This document shows positions 22,748 to 22,773 of a stretch of DNA of 22,773 bases, in pieces. Each line of letters begins with the position of its first letter. The stretch's first letter is position 1. The position numbers and the translations under genes are program-made. Below the pieces are notes generated by a model, which was not told the origin of the DNA, did no database searches, and saw only the letters and a list, made by a program, of their open reading frames with translations. This DNA is from JBIOWF01 sp044868295 (GTDB taxonomy: Bacteria > Actinomycetota > Actinomycetes > Streptosporangiales > Streptosporangiaceae): positions 1-22,773 of the forward strand of contig JBIOWF010000105.1 of NCBI GenBank assembly GCA_044868295.1, written 5' to 3'.

Positions 22748-22773
22748 AAATGAAAATCAGCCGGTGATGTTCG

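Overview
The base composition is strongly GC-rich, GTG and TTG starts are common, and several promoters appear to be leaderless. The gene order ispH / DUF6542 protein / ychF with xseA nearby also points to a high-GC actinobacterium. My best inference is Streptosporangiales or a relative, but no rRNA or other taxonomic marker is present to prove it.

Layout. (1) 17-766: sdhB, the Fe-S subunit of an actinobacterial Sdh1-type succinate dehydrogenase, probably the last gene of an operon entering from the left. It converges on an unknown secreted, membrane-anchored Pro/Thr-rich protein (1022-2071, minus), with a 16-bp perfect inverted repeat between them. (2) 2236-12814, minus: a tightly packed operon that looks like the membrane and energy core of a Gram-positive type IV secretion (conjugation-like) machine. 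In transcription order it encodes a TcpC-like protein, a small two-helix membrane protein, a TcpE-ParA-like fusion, a VirB4-like ATPase, a VirB6/TrbL-like polytopic protein, a VirB8-like NTF2-fold protein, a bifunctional transglycosylase-NlpC/P60 wall hydrolase and a NUDIX hydrolase. No relaxase, VirD4 coupling ATPase, integrase or att site is visible. (3) 13109-16795: xseA, a Lys/Ala/Pro-rich protein in the Rv1109c position, and divergently ispH. (4) 16792-18629, minus: a DUF6542 membrane protein and rmuC. (5) 18900-20746, plus: a secreted protein with three tandem four-cysteine repeats resembling the LppU family, then ychF. (6) 20797-22693: an amidohydrolase with two metal ligands replaced, converging on an XRE-cupin regulator.

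How the genes relate. The housekeeping genes (xseA, ispH, DUF6542, ychF) match a known actinobacterial neighbourhood (Rv1108c-Rv1112 in Mycobacterium tuberculosis). The secretion operon sits immediately downstream of xseA, where xseB is usually found, and xseB is absent from the window. The most interesting biology is the apparently orphan, chromosomally embedded secretion machine and its fused TcpE-ParA protein, whose Walker A motif has lost both lysines. Other points worth a second look are a 23-bp tandem duplication that supplies the NUDIX stop codon, a stop codon lying inside the next gene's -10 box, the triple LppU-like repeat, and the amidohydrolase with a rewritten metal site.
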